From the NCBI GenBank assembly GCA_013373385.1, contig JABXHX010000019.1, positions 29,304-93,303 on the forward strand: a DNA stretch of 64,000 nt. Reading direction: 5' to 3'. Positions 1 through 7,649 of the stretch are shown in pieces. Made by a program: the position numbers and the translations under genes. The stretch is from Flavobacteriaceae bacterium. GTDB lineage: Bacteria; Bacteroidota; Bacteroidia; Flavobacteriales; Flavobacteriaceae. Below the pieces are notes generated by a model that did not search any database, had not been told where the DNA came from, and was given only the letters and a program-made list of their open reading frames with translations. How positions within the stretch are numbered: the first letter of the stretch is position 1; each line of letters begins with the position of its first letter.

Positions 1-8
1 AATAAGTA

Positions 9-170
9 ATGCCAAAAAGAACGTACCAACCATCAAATAGAAAGAGAAGAAACAAACACGGTTTCAGAGATAGAATGGCTTCTGCTAATGGTCGTAAAGT
101 ATTAGCTAGAAGAAGAGCTAAAGGAAGAAAGAGATTAACTGTTTCATCTGAAACAAGACATAAGAAATAA
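9..170 (+). CDS. rpmH: 50S ribosomal protein L34
   Basis: A 53-residue, very basic protein that I translated directly: it opens [20 protein letters not shown] and ends SSETRHKK, the canonical L34 sequence almost end to end. L34 is a structural protein of the large ribosomal subunit. ATG at 9 is the natural start because the family begins MKRTY/MPKRTY. The upstream sequence is outside the window apart from eight bases, so promoter and operon partners cannot be judged. It is followed directly by a strong hairpin terminator, so it is not co-transcribed with carB. Confidence 0.97.
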   Translation: MPKRTYQPSNRKRRNKHGFRDRMASANGRKVLARRRAKGRKRLTVSSETRHKK

Positions 171-191
171 TGATTAACAATTGTTAATAAT

Positions 192-224
192 AAAGGTGTT
201 GCTATTTTAGTAACACCTTTTTTT
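192..224 (+). terminator. Rho-independent terminator of rpmH
   Basis: Inverted repeat AAAGGTGTTGCTA (192-204) and TAGTAACACCTTT (208-220) with one G-T wobble and a three-base loop, followed by a T run. It sits 22 bases after the L34 stop codon. Confidence 0.9.
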
Positions 225-240
225 ATACCTAAGCAATTTT

Positions 241-248
241 TATTTTTG
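241..248 (+). promoter_or_regulatory. carB promoter, -7 box
   Basis: TATTTTTG matches the Bacteroidota -7 consensus TAnnTTTG. It lies 22 bases before the carB ATG and after the rpmH terminator, which fits a short leader. Confidence 0.7.
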
Positions 249-270
249 ACAACACAATACAACCAAGAAA

Positions 271-3126
271 ATGCCAAAAAAACAACACCTTAAATCTATT
301 TTAATTATTGGTTCTGGACCCATCGTTATTGGTCAAGCATGTGAATTTGATTACTCAGGATCACAATCTTTAAGATCATTAAGAGAAGATGGAATTGAAA
401 CCATTTTAATTAACTCTAACCCAGCAACGATCATGACAGACCCGTCAATGGCAGATCATGTTTATTTGTTGCCGTTAACAACAAAATCGATTATTCAAAT
501 TTTAAAAGAGCATCCACAGATTGATGCTGTATTGCCAACAATGGGTGGTCAGACTGCATTAAATTTGTGTATTGAAGCAGATGATAAAGGAATTTGGGAA
601 GATTTTGGAGTACAGTTAATAGGTGTAGATATCAATGCTATTAATATCACAGAAGATAGAGAGCAGTTTAGAGAATTGATGGGTAAAATTGATGTTCCGA
701 TGGCGCCACAAGCTACTGCAACATCGTTTTTAAAAGGAAAAGAAATCGCACAAGAATTTGGATTTCCATTAGTAATTCGTTCTTCGTATACCTTGGGTGG
801 GGCAGGAGCTTCTATTGTTTATAAAGCAGAAGATTTTGACGAGTTATTAAGTAGAGGTTTAGAAGCATCGCCAATTCATGAGGTGATGATAGATAAAGCC
901 ATGATGGGATGGAAAGAGTATGAATTAGAATTGTTACGTGATAAAAACGATAATGTAGTTATTATCTGTTCTATCGAAAATATGGATCCGATGGGAATCC
1001 ACACAGGAGATTCTATTACCGTTGCACCAGCAATGACACTTTCTGATAAGACCTATCAGAAAATGCGTGACATGGCTATTAAGATGATGCGCTCTATCGG
1101 AGATTTTGAAGGTGGCTGTAATGTACAATTCGCGGTTTCTCCTGATGAGAAAGAAGAAATCATCGCAATTGAAATCAACCCGCGTGTATCGCGTTCATCA
1201 GCATTGGCTAGTAAAGCAACAGGGTATCCTATTGCAAAAATTGCAACAAAGTTAGCCATTGGTTATACCTTAGATGAGCTTGATAATCAAATTACAAAAT
1301 CTACTTCAGCTTTATTTGAACCAACCTTAGACTATGTAATCGTGAAAATTCCTCGTTGGAACTTTGATAAATTTGAAGGCTCTGATAGAACCTTAGGATT
1401 ACAAATGAAAGCCGTAGGAGAAGTAATGGGGATTGGGCGTTCGTTTCAAGAAGCATTACATAAAGCAACACAATCTTTAGAAATTAAAAGAAATGGGTTG
1501 GGGGCAGATGGTAAAGGTTATACCAACTACAACCAAATTATAGAAAAACTAACCAATGCAAGTTGGGATCGTGTATTTGCAATTTACGATGCTATTGCAA
1601 TGGGCATTCCGCTAAGTCAAATCTACGACATTACAAAGATTGACATGTGGTATTTAAAACAGTATGAAGAACTGTTTTTATTAGAGAAAGAAATTTCTAC
1701 TTATACAATTGACACAATAGAGCGTGACTTATTGCTAGAGGCCAAACAAAAAGGTTATGGAGACAGACAAATTGCGCATATGTTAGGTTGTTTAGAAAGT
1801 CAAGTGTATGCAAAAAGAGAAGCGCTAAACATCAACAGAGTTTACAAATTAGTTGATACCTGTGCGGCTGAGTTTAAAGCCATGACACCATATTACTACT
1901 CAACATTTGAAAATGATGTTGAAACTGCTGATGGGAAACGTTTTGCAGATAATGAAAGTGTGGTTTCTGATAAGAAAAAAATTATAGTGTTGGGTTCTGG
2001 ACCCAACAGAATTGGACAAGGAATTGAGTTTGATTACTGTTGTGTACATGGTGTATTAGCAGCTGCAGAATGTGGTTATGAAACCATTATGATTAACTGT
2101 AATCCAGAAACGGTTTCTACCGATTTTGATACCGCAGATAAATTGTATTTTGAACCTGTTTTTTGGGAGCATATTTACGATATCATCAAACATGAAAAAC
2201 CAGAAGGAGTTATCGTACAGCTTGGGGGTCAAACTGCCTTAAAACTTGCAGAAAAATTAACCAAATACGGAATTAAAATTATAGGAACTTCTTTTGAAGC
2301 ACTCGATTTAGCAGAAGACAGAGGAAGTTTTTCTACCCTATTAAAGAGAAATAACATTCCATATCCTAGATTTGGAGTGGCAGAAACTGCTGATGAAGCC
2401 TTAGCACTTGCAGACGAGTTAGATTTTCCAATATTGGTGCGTCCATCGTATGTATTAGGGGGGCAAGGAATGAAGATTGTTATCAACAAAGAAGAATTGG
2501 TAGAGCATGTGGTTGATTTATTGCGTAAAATTCCGAATAACAAGCTATTGTTAGACCATTATTTAGACGGTGCAATAGAAGCTGAAGCAGATGCCATTTG
2601 TGATGCAGATGGCAATGTGTATATCATCGGGATTATGGAGCATATTGAGCCATGTGGAATTCATTCAGGAGATTCGAATGCAACCTTGCCAGCATTTAAT
2701 TTAGGTGATTTAGTAATGCAACAAATCAAAGATCATACATATACTATTGCAAGAGAATTGAAAACAGTTGGATTGATTAATATTCAGTTTGCCATTAAAG
2801 ACGATACAGTTTATATTATTGAAGCAAATCCAAGAGCTTCTAGAACAGTGCCGTTTATTGCAAAAGCATATGGTGAGCCGTATGTAAATTATGCAACAAA
2901 GGTTATGTTGGGAGAGAAAAAAGTAACTGATTTTGATTTCAATCCACAATTAGAAGGTTATGCAATCAAACAGCCTGTGTTTTCTTTTAATAAATTTCCG
3001 AATGTCAATAAAAACTTAGGTCCAGAAATGAAATCGACTGGAGAAAGTATTTTATTTATTGATAGTTTAAAAGATGATGAATTTTACGACTTATATGCAA
3101 GACGTAAGATGTATTTAAGTAAATAG
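271..3126 (+). CDS. carB: Carbamoyl-phosphate synthase large subunit, lacking the C-terminal allosteric domain
   Basis: Makes carbamoyl phosphate from bicarbonate, ATP and ammonia delivered by the CarA glutaminase, feeding pyrimidine and arginine synthesis in the cytoplasm. The protein has the two homologous ATP-grasp halves: the first opens with IIGSGPIVIGQACEFDYSGS near residue 12 and the second with VLGSGPNRIGQGIEFDY near residue 570. Both halves keep the conserved SRSSALASKATGYPIA / ASRTVPFIAKA type segments. At 951 residues it is about 120 shorter than the E. coli enzyme (1073). The second ATP-grasp half is complete, but the protein stops where the MGS-like domain that binds UMP and ornithine should begin, at a normal stop codon followed by a terminator. 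To my knowledge Flavobacteriia CarB proteins are commonly this length. carA is not in the window. Confidence 0.96.
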   Translation: MPKKQHLKSILIIGSGPIVIGQACEFDYSGSQSLRSLREDGIETILINSNPATIMTDPSMADHVYLLPLTTKSIIQILKEHPQIDAVLPTMGGQTALNLCIEADDKGIWEDFGVQLIGVDINAINITEDREQFRELMGKIDVPMAPQATATSFLKGKEIAQEFGFPLVIRSSYTLGGAGASIVYKAEDFDELLSRGLEASPIHEVMIDKAMMGWKEYELELLRDKNDNVVIICSIENMDPMGIHTGDSITVAPAMTLSDKTYQKMRDMAIKMMRSIGDFEGGCNVQFAVSPDEKEEIIAIEINPRVSRSSALASKATGYPIAKIATKLAIGYTLDELDNQITKSTSALFEPTLDYVIVKIPRWNFDKFEGSDRTLGLQMKAVGEVMGIGRSFQEALHKATQSLEIKRNGLGADGKGYTNYNQIIEKLTNASWDRVFAIYDAIAMGIPLSQIYDITKIDMWYLKQYEELFLLEKEISTYTIDTIERDLLLEAKQKGYGDRQIAHMLGCLESQVYAKREALNINRVYKLVDTCAAEFKAMTPYYYSTFENDVETADGKRFADNESVVSDKKKIIVLGSGPNRIGQGIEFDYCCVHGVLAAAECGYETIMINCNPETVSTDFDTADKLYFEPVFWEHIYDIIKHEKPEGVIVQLGGQTALKLAEKLTKYGIKIIGTSFEALDLAEDRGSFSTLLKRNNIPYPRFGVAETADEALALADELDFPILVRPSYVLGGQGMKIVINKEELVEHVVDLLRKIPNNKLLLDHYLDGAIEAEADAICDADGNVYIIGIMEHIEPCGIHSGDSNATLPAFNLGDLVMQQIKDHTYTIARELKTVGLINIQFAIKDDTVYIIEANPRASRTVPFIAKAYGEPYVNYATKVMLGEKKVTDFDFNPQLEGYAIKQPVFSFNKFPNVNKNLGPEMKSTGESILFIDSLKDDEFYDLYARRKMYLSK

Positions 3127-3150
3127 ACAGGTAAAAAATATATAAACAAA

Positions 3151-3180
3151 AACCCAAAGCTTAGCTTTGGGTTTTTGTTT
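3151..3180 (+). terminator. Terminator of carB
   Basis: Perfect ten-base inverted repeat AACCCAAAGC / GCTTTGGGTT with a three-base loop, followed by a T-rich tail, 24 bases after the carB stop. The next gene is convergent. Confidence 0.92.
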
Positions 3181-3205
3181 TAAGAATTAATTAAAGGAAT
3201 AAACT

Positions 3206-3754
3206 TTATTTTTTCTTGAGTTCAAATGCTACCGTTACATCTACATTTTTAGCAATCTTTTTTCTAACAATACTTGGTATTTTTATGTTAAAATCTTCTG
3301 GAGTAACACTAAATTTTGAGTCGATATATATGCTGTCTCCAATCTTTCTTATCATACTCGTTATAGAAATTTCTTTAGTAACACCATGCAAGGTCAATTT
3401 CCCTAAAATAATGTAGGTACTTGCTTTTTCTGTAAGGTCAGCTGTTGAAAATCCTTTAATTTTACCAGAAAATTTAGCTTTAGGATAGGTGTCAGAATCC
3501 ATATAATTTTCATTAAAATGCTCTTCCATCAAAGCAATTTTAAATCGAAATCCTTTCATCAAAGCCAAAGAAGCAATATTTCCATCACTTTTTAACACAG
3601 CAGTTACTTTAGTGTTTGTAGCCTTTACTTCTTCAAAAGTAGGTACAGAAGACTCAAAAGTTAATGTACCTGATTTGGTATAAAATTTATCTTGTGCATT
3701 TAATTGAAGGCTAACTATAGCAAGTAGTAAAAGGGTTAAAATATTTTTCATCAT
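3206..3754 (-). CDS. YceI-like periplasmic lipid-binding-fold protein
   Basis: A 182-residue exported protein with a Sec signal peptide at residues 1-20 (MMKNILTLLLLAIVSLQLNA, cleavage before QDKFY). The rest resembles the YceI family, a lipocalin-like barrel that binds polyisoprenoids in characterised members: TLTFESSVPTFEEVKATN at the start, YPKAKFSGKI in the middle, GKLTLHGVTKEISI, and a final strand with VDVTVAFEL. The true ligand is unknown. Its start lies 5 bases after the stop of the upstream haem lipoprotein gene, so the two form an operon. The association suggests a role in an envelope redox or quinone/lipid process, but that is inference. Confidence 0.85.
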   Translation of the reverse strand: MMKNILTLLLLAIVSLQLNAQDKFYTKSGTLTFESSVPTFEEVKATNTKVTAVLKSDGNIASLALMKGFRFKIALMEEHFNENYMDSDTYPKAKFSGKIKGFSTADLTEKASTYIILGKLTLHGVTKEISITSMIRKIGDSIYIDSKFSVTPEDFNIKIPSIVRKKIAKNVDVTVAFELKKK

Positions 3755-3759
3755 TGTTT

Positions 3760-4107
3760 TTATTTTTCAAGATACCCTTGGTCTCTCCATTTTTTAATTG
3801 TTTGTATAGTACCATCAGGTAATTTACCAGAAGGAGGCATTGGGTTGGTTGTGCTTTCTATTCTTGCAAATGCATTTCCATTTAAAAATGCATTTTTAAC
3901 TTGTGCATACGTTTCTAATGTTAAACCAGCCTGTTTACTAGCAGCATTGTGACAACCAGATGTTGCACAACTGGTATCAACCAAAGGTTTTATATTTTTT
4001 GCATAAGTGATTTTTGCAGGCGGTGGATTGGTAACATCGTCAGTGCTATCAGAAGCACATCCAACAAAAATACTTGCCATTAATAGCGTTAAAAAGACTT
4101 TTTTCAT
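3760..4107 (-). CDS. Small c-type-cytochrome-like lipoprotein with a CX4CH motif
   Basis: 115 residues. The lipobox is LLMASIFVGC with acylation at Cys17, so the protein is membrane-anchored. A haem-attachment-like motif C47-A-T-S-G-C52-H53 follows, with four residues rather than two between the cysteines. A possible distal haem ligand, Met90, sits in NPMPPSGKLPDG, as in the cytochrome-like domains annotated in many Bacteroidota surface lipoproteins (KPLVDTSC...GCHN... MPP). I infer a monohaem electron-transfer or sensing lipoprotein. Haem attachment at CX4CH is known in a few cytochromes but is not the norm, so an alternative is a disulfide. First gene of a two-gene operon with the YceI-like protein. 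A weak -7-like box TATATTTA lies on the minus strand at 4129-4136. Confidence 0.7.
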   Translation of the reverse strand: MKKVFLTLLMASIFVGCASDSTDDVTNPPPAKITYAKNIKPLVDTSCATSGCHNAASKQAGLTLETYAQVKNAFLNGNAFARIESTTNPMPPSGKLPDGTIQTIKKWRDQGYLEK

Positions 4108-4171
4108 AATAAGTGTTTGTTTTTTAGGTAAATATAGATTTTTTTTAAAATTAAAATGATTACATTAGCTT

Positions 4172-4564
4172 ATGCTTAAACGAAAGTACATTCTTATTAG
4201 TATATTATTGTTGGCTTTGTCGTTAATAATAGGTTATAATTACATTTATAAAGAGCATAGAAATATTTCTGAAGAAAAAGCTGCTTTTACAGTTACTTCT
4301 GAAGCGATTTTTAAAGAGTATAATAGTGATGTAGACTCGGCCACAAAAAAATATTTAGACAAAACCATTAAGGTTTCAGGTACAGTTACAGAAATAGATG
4401 CAGATAATTTCACCTTAGACAATGCTGTGGTTTGTTATGCTAATAAAGAAATTTTAAAAAAAATTACAAAAAAAAGTAGCTTACTTGTGAAAGGTAGAAA
4501 TATAGGCTACGACGAACTGTTAGAGTTGATAAAATTAGATCAAATAATAATAATTAACCCTTAA
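4172..4564 (+). CDS. OB-fold (tRNA_anti-like) membrane-anchored protein
   Basis: 130 residues with one N-terminal hydrophobic segment (residues 7-23, ISILLLALSLIIGYNYI) and no lipobox cysteine, so it is probably a signal anchor. Residues 35-130 match the pattern of the small tRNA_anti-like OB-fold proteins common in Bacteroidota: EAIFKEYNSDVDSATKKYLD, then KTIKVSGTVTEIDADNF, then a lysine-rich strand region ending in QIIIINP. Those proteins have no established function, and despite the family name nothing here indicates tRNA binding. It is 11 bases upstream of the next gene, and the pair is probably co-transcribed, divergent from the haem lipoprotein. Confidence 0.7.
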   Translation: MLKRKYILISILLLALSLIIGYNYIYKEHRNISEEKAAFTVTSEAIFKEYNSDVDSATKKYLDKTIKVSGTVTEIDADNFTLDNAVVCYANKEILKKITKKSSLLVKGRNIGYDELLELIKLDQIIIINP

Positions 4565-4575
4565 AACTAACTAAT

Positions 4576-5346
4576 ATGAAAAAAAACTACATTTTTAAAT
4601 TTATTTTGTTTTTAATTCCTGCTACAGCATTTGTGTTAATGTCTAGTTCTGGAGGTAGAGATGATGGACGTACTGGTTCGCCTGGAGACGGTGGTCAAAC
4701 ATGTACTGCTTGTCATAGTGGTGGCTCTTTTGGAGCATCTTTAAGTATTACAACAGATATCCCTGCAGGTGGTTATGAAGCAAATAAAGAATATAATATT
4801 ACAGTAACAAACAGTTCATCTGCATCTGCTCATGGATTTCAATTAACAGCAGAGAAATCATCAGATAACAGTAAAGTTGGTACATTTGCGGCAGGCTCGG
4901 GTTCTAGAGTGTCAGGGTCTAGAATTACACATTCTTCTGATGGACAAAGCTCATGGTCATTTAAATGGACGGCTCCTGCAACTGCAGTAGGAAATGTAAA
5001 GTTTTATGCAGCTTCTGTTGCTGCTAATAATAATGGTGGTACTAGTGGAGATCAAGTAGTAACTGCAAGTACTGGAGATTTTTCGGTATTAGGTATATCA
5101 AAAGAAAATTTGCTAGATTTTGCAATGTATCCAAACCCTTCGAAAGATTTCTTAACAGTTCAGTTGCCAAGTGGTAGCGCAAAAGCAACAGTTAGAGTTT
5201 TTGACCTATCTGGTAGAGAATTAAAAACAGCAACCATTTCTTCTAATACAGACAAAGTAAATGTGGCAAATTTAAGTACAGGTGTGTACTTACTTAAAGT
5301 TGATTCTGAAGGGAAAATTGGTTCAAAACAATTTATAAAACAATAA
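4576..5346 (+). CDS. T9SS-secreted protein with CxxCH motif and anchor-V-like domain
   Basis: 256 residues. Signal peptide at 1-22. A mature N-terminus with GSPGDGGQTCTACHSGG places a CxxCH haem-type motif at Cys43-Cys46-His47. A beta-sandwich region (about 55-165) of the choice-of-anchor-V / Reeler-like type contains AHGFQLTAE and WSFKWTAP. A C-terminal T9SS type A sorting domain (about 180-256) carries the hallmark YPNPSKDFLTV, RVFDLSGRELKTA and STGVYLLKV. The protein is therefore predicted to cross the outer membrane through the T9SS and be released or surface-attached after CTD removal. Whether haem is attached is inferred from the motif only. Gene context (CX4CH lipoprotein, YceI, barrel) suggests a shared envelope function. 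Confidence 0.85.
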   Translation: MKKNYIFKFILFLIPATAFVLMSSSGGRDDGRTGSPGDGGQTCTACHSGGSFGASLSITTDIPAGGYEANKEYNITVTNSSSASAHGFQLTAEKSSDNSKVGTFAAGSGSRVSGSRITHSSDGQSSWSFKWTAPATAVGNVKFYAASVAANNNGGTSGDQVVTASTGDFSVLGISKENLLDFAMYPNPSKDFLTVQLPSGSAKATVRVFDLSGRELKTATISSNTDKVNVANLSTGVYLLKVDSEGKIGSKQFIKQ

Positions 5347-5366
5347 GCTTTTCTGTAAAGCGTTTT

Positions 5367-5400
5367 AAAGTCGACTATATTTTATAGTTGACTTTTATTT
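5367..5400 (+). terminator. Hairpin between the T9SS gene and the DUF5777 barrel gene
   Basis: Inverted repeat AAAGTCGACTATA (5367-5379) / TATAGTTGACTTT (5383-5395) with one wobble pair, followed by a T-rich tail. It would end or attenuate transcription before the downstream barrel gene, whose own promoter is not obvious. Confidence 0.75.
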
Positions 5401-5420
5401 TTTAATAAATATATCATATT

Positions 5421-6275
5421 ATGAAAAAAACAGGAATATTCTTCATCACGTTACTAATTAACTTTTCACTTTTTGCTCAAGATGATTTATTAGACGAATT
5501 AGATGGTGATGTAAAAGAAAATAAGAAAGTTACATCAGTCTTTAAAGGTTTAAAGATTATTAATATGGAGTCTACAAAACTTGCTGCAAAAAACGATTTT
5601 TACTTTGTGATTTCACATAGATTTGGCTCAGTAAAAACAGGAATCAAAGAGCTTTTTGGACTAGACAATTCTAATATAAGATTTAGTTTTGTGTATGGTT
5701 TTAATGATTGGTTAAACGCTGGTTTTTCTAGAAGTTCTGCAAATAAAACCTATGATGCACATGTAAAATACCGTTTAGCGCATCAAGAAGAGGGGAAATT
5801 TCCTGTAACCATAGTTGGTTTTAATAGTGTAGAGTATAACACAGGATTAGACAAAGCAATTTATCCGTTGTTAGAAGCTAAACACAGATATAGTTATGCA
5901 CACGAATTATTGATTTCTAGAAAGTTTAATAAGAATCTATCGTTAGAAGTATCTCCAATTTATTTACACGAAAACTTCGTAGAAAATAACTCACAAAAAA
6001 ATACTCAATATATACTTGGGCTTGGTGGTAGATACAAAGTAAGCAAGCGTGTTACGATTAATGCAGAATATCATTACCATATGAATAGGGTAGCAAGTAG
6101 TAACTTCAACAATCCATTATCTTTAGGTGTTGATATTGAAACTGGTGGACATGTTTTTCAATTGCATGTAACCAATGCTAGATTAATGAATGAGTCTGGT
6201 TATTTAACCAATGCAGCTGGAAATTGGTCTAAAGGAGATATTTATTTTGGATTTAATATTTGGAGAGTTTTCTAA
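5421..6275 (+). CDS. DUF5777-type outer-membrane beta-barrel protein
   Basis: 284 residues with a signal peptide (MKKTGIFFITLLINFSLFAQ) and a short acidic segment DDLLDELDGDVKENKK. Then come many alternating amphipathic strands such as FYFVISHRFG, IRFSFVYGFNDWLNAGFSRS and KYRLAHQEEGKFPVTIVGFN, ending in the aromatic strand GDIYFGFNIWRVF typical of outer-membrane barrels. The pattern (NMESTKLAAKNDFYFVISHRFG) is the one I associate with the DUF5777 family of Bacteroidota. Function of that family is not established. It follows the CxxCH T9SS protein, suggesting a common role at the outer membrane. Confidence 0.78.
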   Translation: MKKTGIFFITLLINFSLFAQDDLLDELDGDVKENKKVTSVFKGLKIINMESTKLAAKNDFYFVISHRFGSVKTGIKELFGLDNSNIRFSFVYGFNDWLNAGFSRSSANKTYDAHVKYRLAHQEEGKFPVTIVGFNSVEYNTGLDKAIYPLLEAKHRYSYAHELLISRKFNKNLSLEVSPIYLHENFVENNSQKNTQYILGLGGRYKVSKRVTINAEYHYHMNRVASSNFNNPLSLGVDIETGGHVFQLHVTNARLMNESGYLTNAAGNWSKGDIYFGFNIWRVF

Positions 6276-6395
6276 TTTTTTAAAACGACATTTGTTCTTA
6301 ATTTTAGGTTGTTTGTCAGTTATTTTGCGTTGCTAGTCGTTGAAATAATTGCAATTCAACCTTTATTTTTTGCTGTTTTTTTATAGTCTTTACGT

Positions 6396-6403
6396 TATAT
6401 TTG
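6396..6403 (+). promoter_or_regulatory. Promoter of the GlmU-family gene, -7 box
   Basis: TATATTTG, a perfect TAnnTTTG box, with TTTG at 6369-6372 as a possible -33 element 23 bases upstream. It overlaps the in-frame TTG at 6401, which therefore cannot be the start codon; translation should begin at ATG 6422. Confidence 0.8.
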
Positions 6404-6421
6404 CAAAAAGCGAATACAAGA

Positions 6422-7597
6422 ATGAACTATGTTTTATTTGATAGCGATGTGCGTAATGCATTATTGCCATTTACTTATACCAGACCCGTTGCAGATATTA
6501 GAGTAGGTATTTTAACCATTAGAGAAAAATGGGAGAAATATCTTGGGCTTACTACCACTACGATTACTGAAGATTATTTGGTGGAAAAATATCCGATGGT
6601 AGAATTAGAAACTAATATTTTAATAAATGCTTCTTTTATACCTACCAAAGCTTTGGTAGAAATGGTGCAAAATTTATCTGAAAATGAAGCTATTTTTAAA
6701 GGAGAAAATGTAGTCGCTTTTTATTCTAAAGACACACAAGAAGAAGTAGACTTTGCAAATTATATTCATATAGAGTATGAAGAAGAATTGCTACAAGTAA
6801 AAAACACTTGGGATATTTTTTCTCTAAATGATAAAGCTATTCAGTTAGATTTTGAATTGCTTACCGAAGGAAGAAAATCGCAACCAATTCCAGATGGGAT
6901 TCATGTAATCAACAGAGAGAATATTTTTATAGAAGAAGGCGCAAGTATTCTATATGCATCGTTAAATGCTGCTAATGGACCTATTTATATTGGTAAAAAT
7001 GCACAAATTTTAGAAGGAAGCCTAATTCGTGGTCCTTTTGCAATGTGCGAAAAAGCCGTTGTAAAAATGGGTGCAAAGATATACGGTGCCACGACTTTAG
7101 GGCCAGATTGTAAAGTTGCTGGAGAGATAAATAATTCTGTTTTATTTGCAAATTCTAATAAAGGACACGAAGGGTATTTAGGAAATTCTGTGATTGGAGA
7201 ATGGTGTAATATTGGTGCAGATTCTAACAACTCTAATTTGAAAAACAACTATGCAGAAGTAAAAATTTGGAGTTACGAAACCGAGCGCTTTGCTAAAACT
7301 GGATTGCAATTTTGTGGATTGATAATGGGAGATCATTCTAAATGCGGAATTAATACAATGTTTAATACTGGGACAGTGGTAGGTGTAAGTGCCAATATTT
7401 TTGGGAGTGGTTTTCCAAGAAACTTTATTCCGTCTTTCAGTTGGGGTGGAGCTTCTGGTTTTACAACCTATCAAACCAATAAAGTATTTGAAGTAGCTAC
7501 TGTAGTGATGCAGCGTAGAAATGTGGTTTTTGATACCCAAGAACAACAAATTTTAAACCATGTTTTTGAACTTACAGCAAAGTATAGGAATTACTAA
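6422..7597 (+). CDS. GlmU-family putative sugar-nucleotide transferase
   Basis: 391 residues from the ATG at 6422 (MNYVLFDSDVRNALLPFTYT). The N-terminal part is a degenerate nucleotidyltransferase-like domain, and the C-terminal half is a left-handed beta-helix with hexapeptide repeats (GPIYIGKNAQILEGSLIRG, VKMGAKIYGATTLGPDCKV, NSVIGEWCNIGADSNNSN, GINTMFNTGTVVGVSANIFG). Bacteroidota genomes carry this as a separate 390-400-residue GlmU-family protein in addition to classical sugar-phosphate nucleotidyltransferases. Bifunctional GlmU makes UDP-GlcNAc, but the canonical LAAGxGTRM nucleotide motif is missing here, so the substrate and reaction are uncertain. It has its own promoter and terminator and is a single-gene transcript. 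Confidence 0.85.
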   Translation: MNYVLFDSDVRNALLPFTYTRPVADIRVGILTIREKWEKYLGLTTTTITEDYLVEKYPMVELETNILINASFIPTKALVEMVQNLSENEAIFKGENVVAFYSKDTQEEVDFANYIHIEYEEELLQVKNTWDIFSLNDKAIQLDFELLTEGRKSQPIPDGIHVINRENIFIEEGASILYASLNAANGPIYIGKNAQILEGSLIRGPFAMCEKAVVKMGAKIYGATTLGPDCKVAGEINNSVLFANSNKGHEGYLGNSVIGEWCNIGADSNNSNLKNNYAEVKIWSYETERFAKTGLQFCGLIMGDHSKCGINTMFNTGTVVGVSANIFGSGFPRNFIPSFSWGGASGFTTYQTNKVFEVATVVMQRRNVVFDTQEQQILNHVFELTAKYRNY

Positions 7598-7598
7598 C

Positions 7599-7631
7599 AA
7601 AAAAAGCCTCGACTTGTCGAGACTTTTTTTG
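7599..7631. terminator. Bidirectional terminator
   Basis: A-rich tract, stem CTCGAC / GTCGAG around a TT loop, and a T run. The A tract on one side and T tract on the other allow it to serve both the plus-strand GlmU-family gene and the minus-strand operon that ends at 7650. Confidence 0.88.
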
Positions 7632-7649
7632 TTACTGTTATTAGTTAAA

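Noticed and set aside
2229..2543. Open frame of 104 codons on the minus strand
   Set aside because: Entirely antisense to the second ATP-grasp half of carB.
7178..7549. Open frame of 123 codons on the minus strand
   Set aside because: Antisense to the beta-helix part of the GlmU-family gene; the reading frame is a by-product of the repeat composition, without a promoter or leader.
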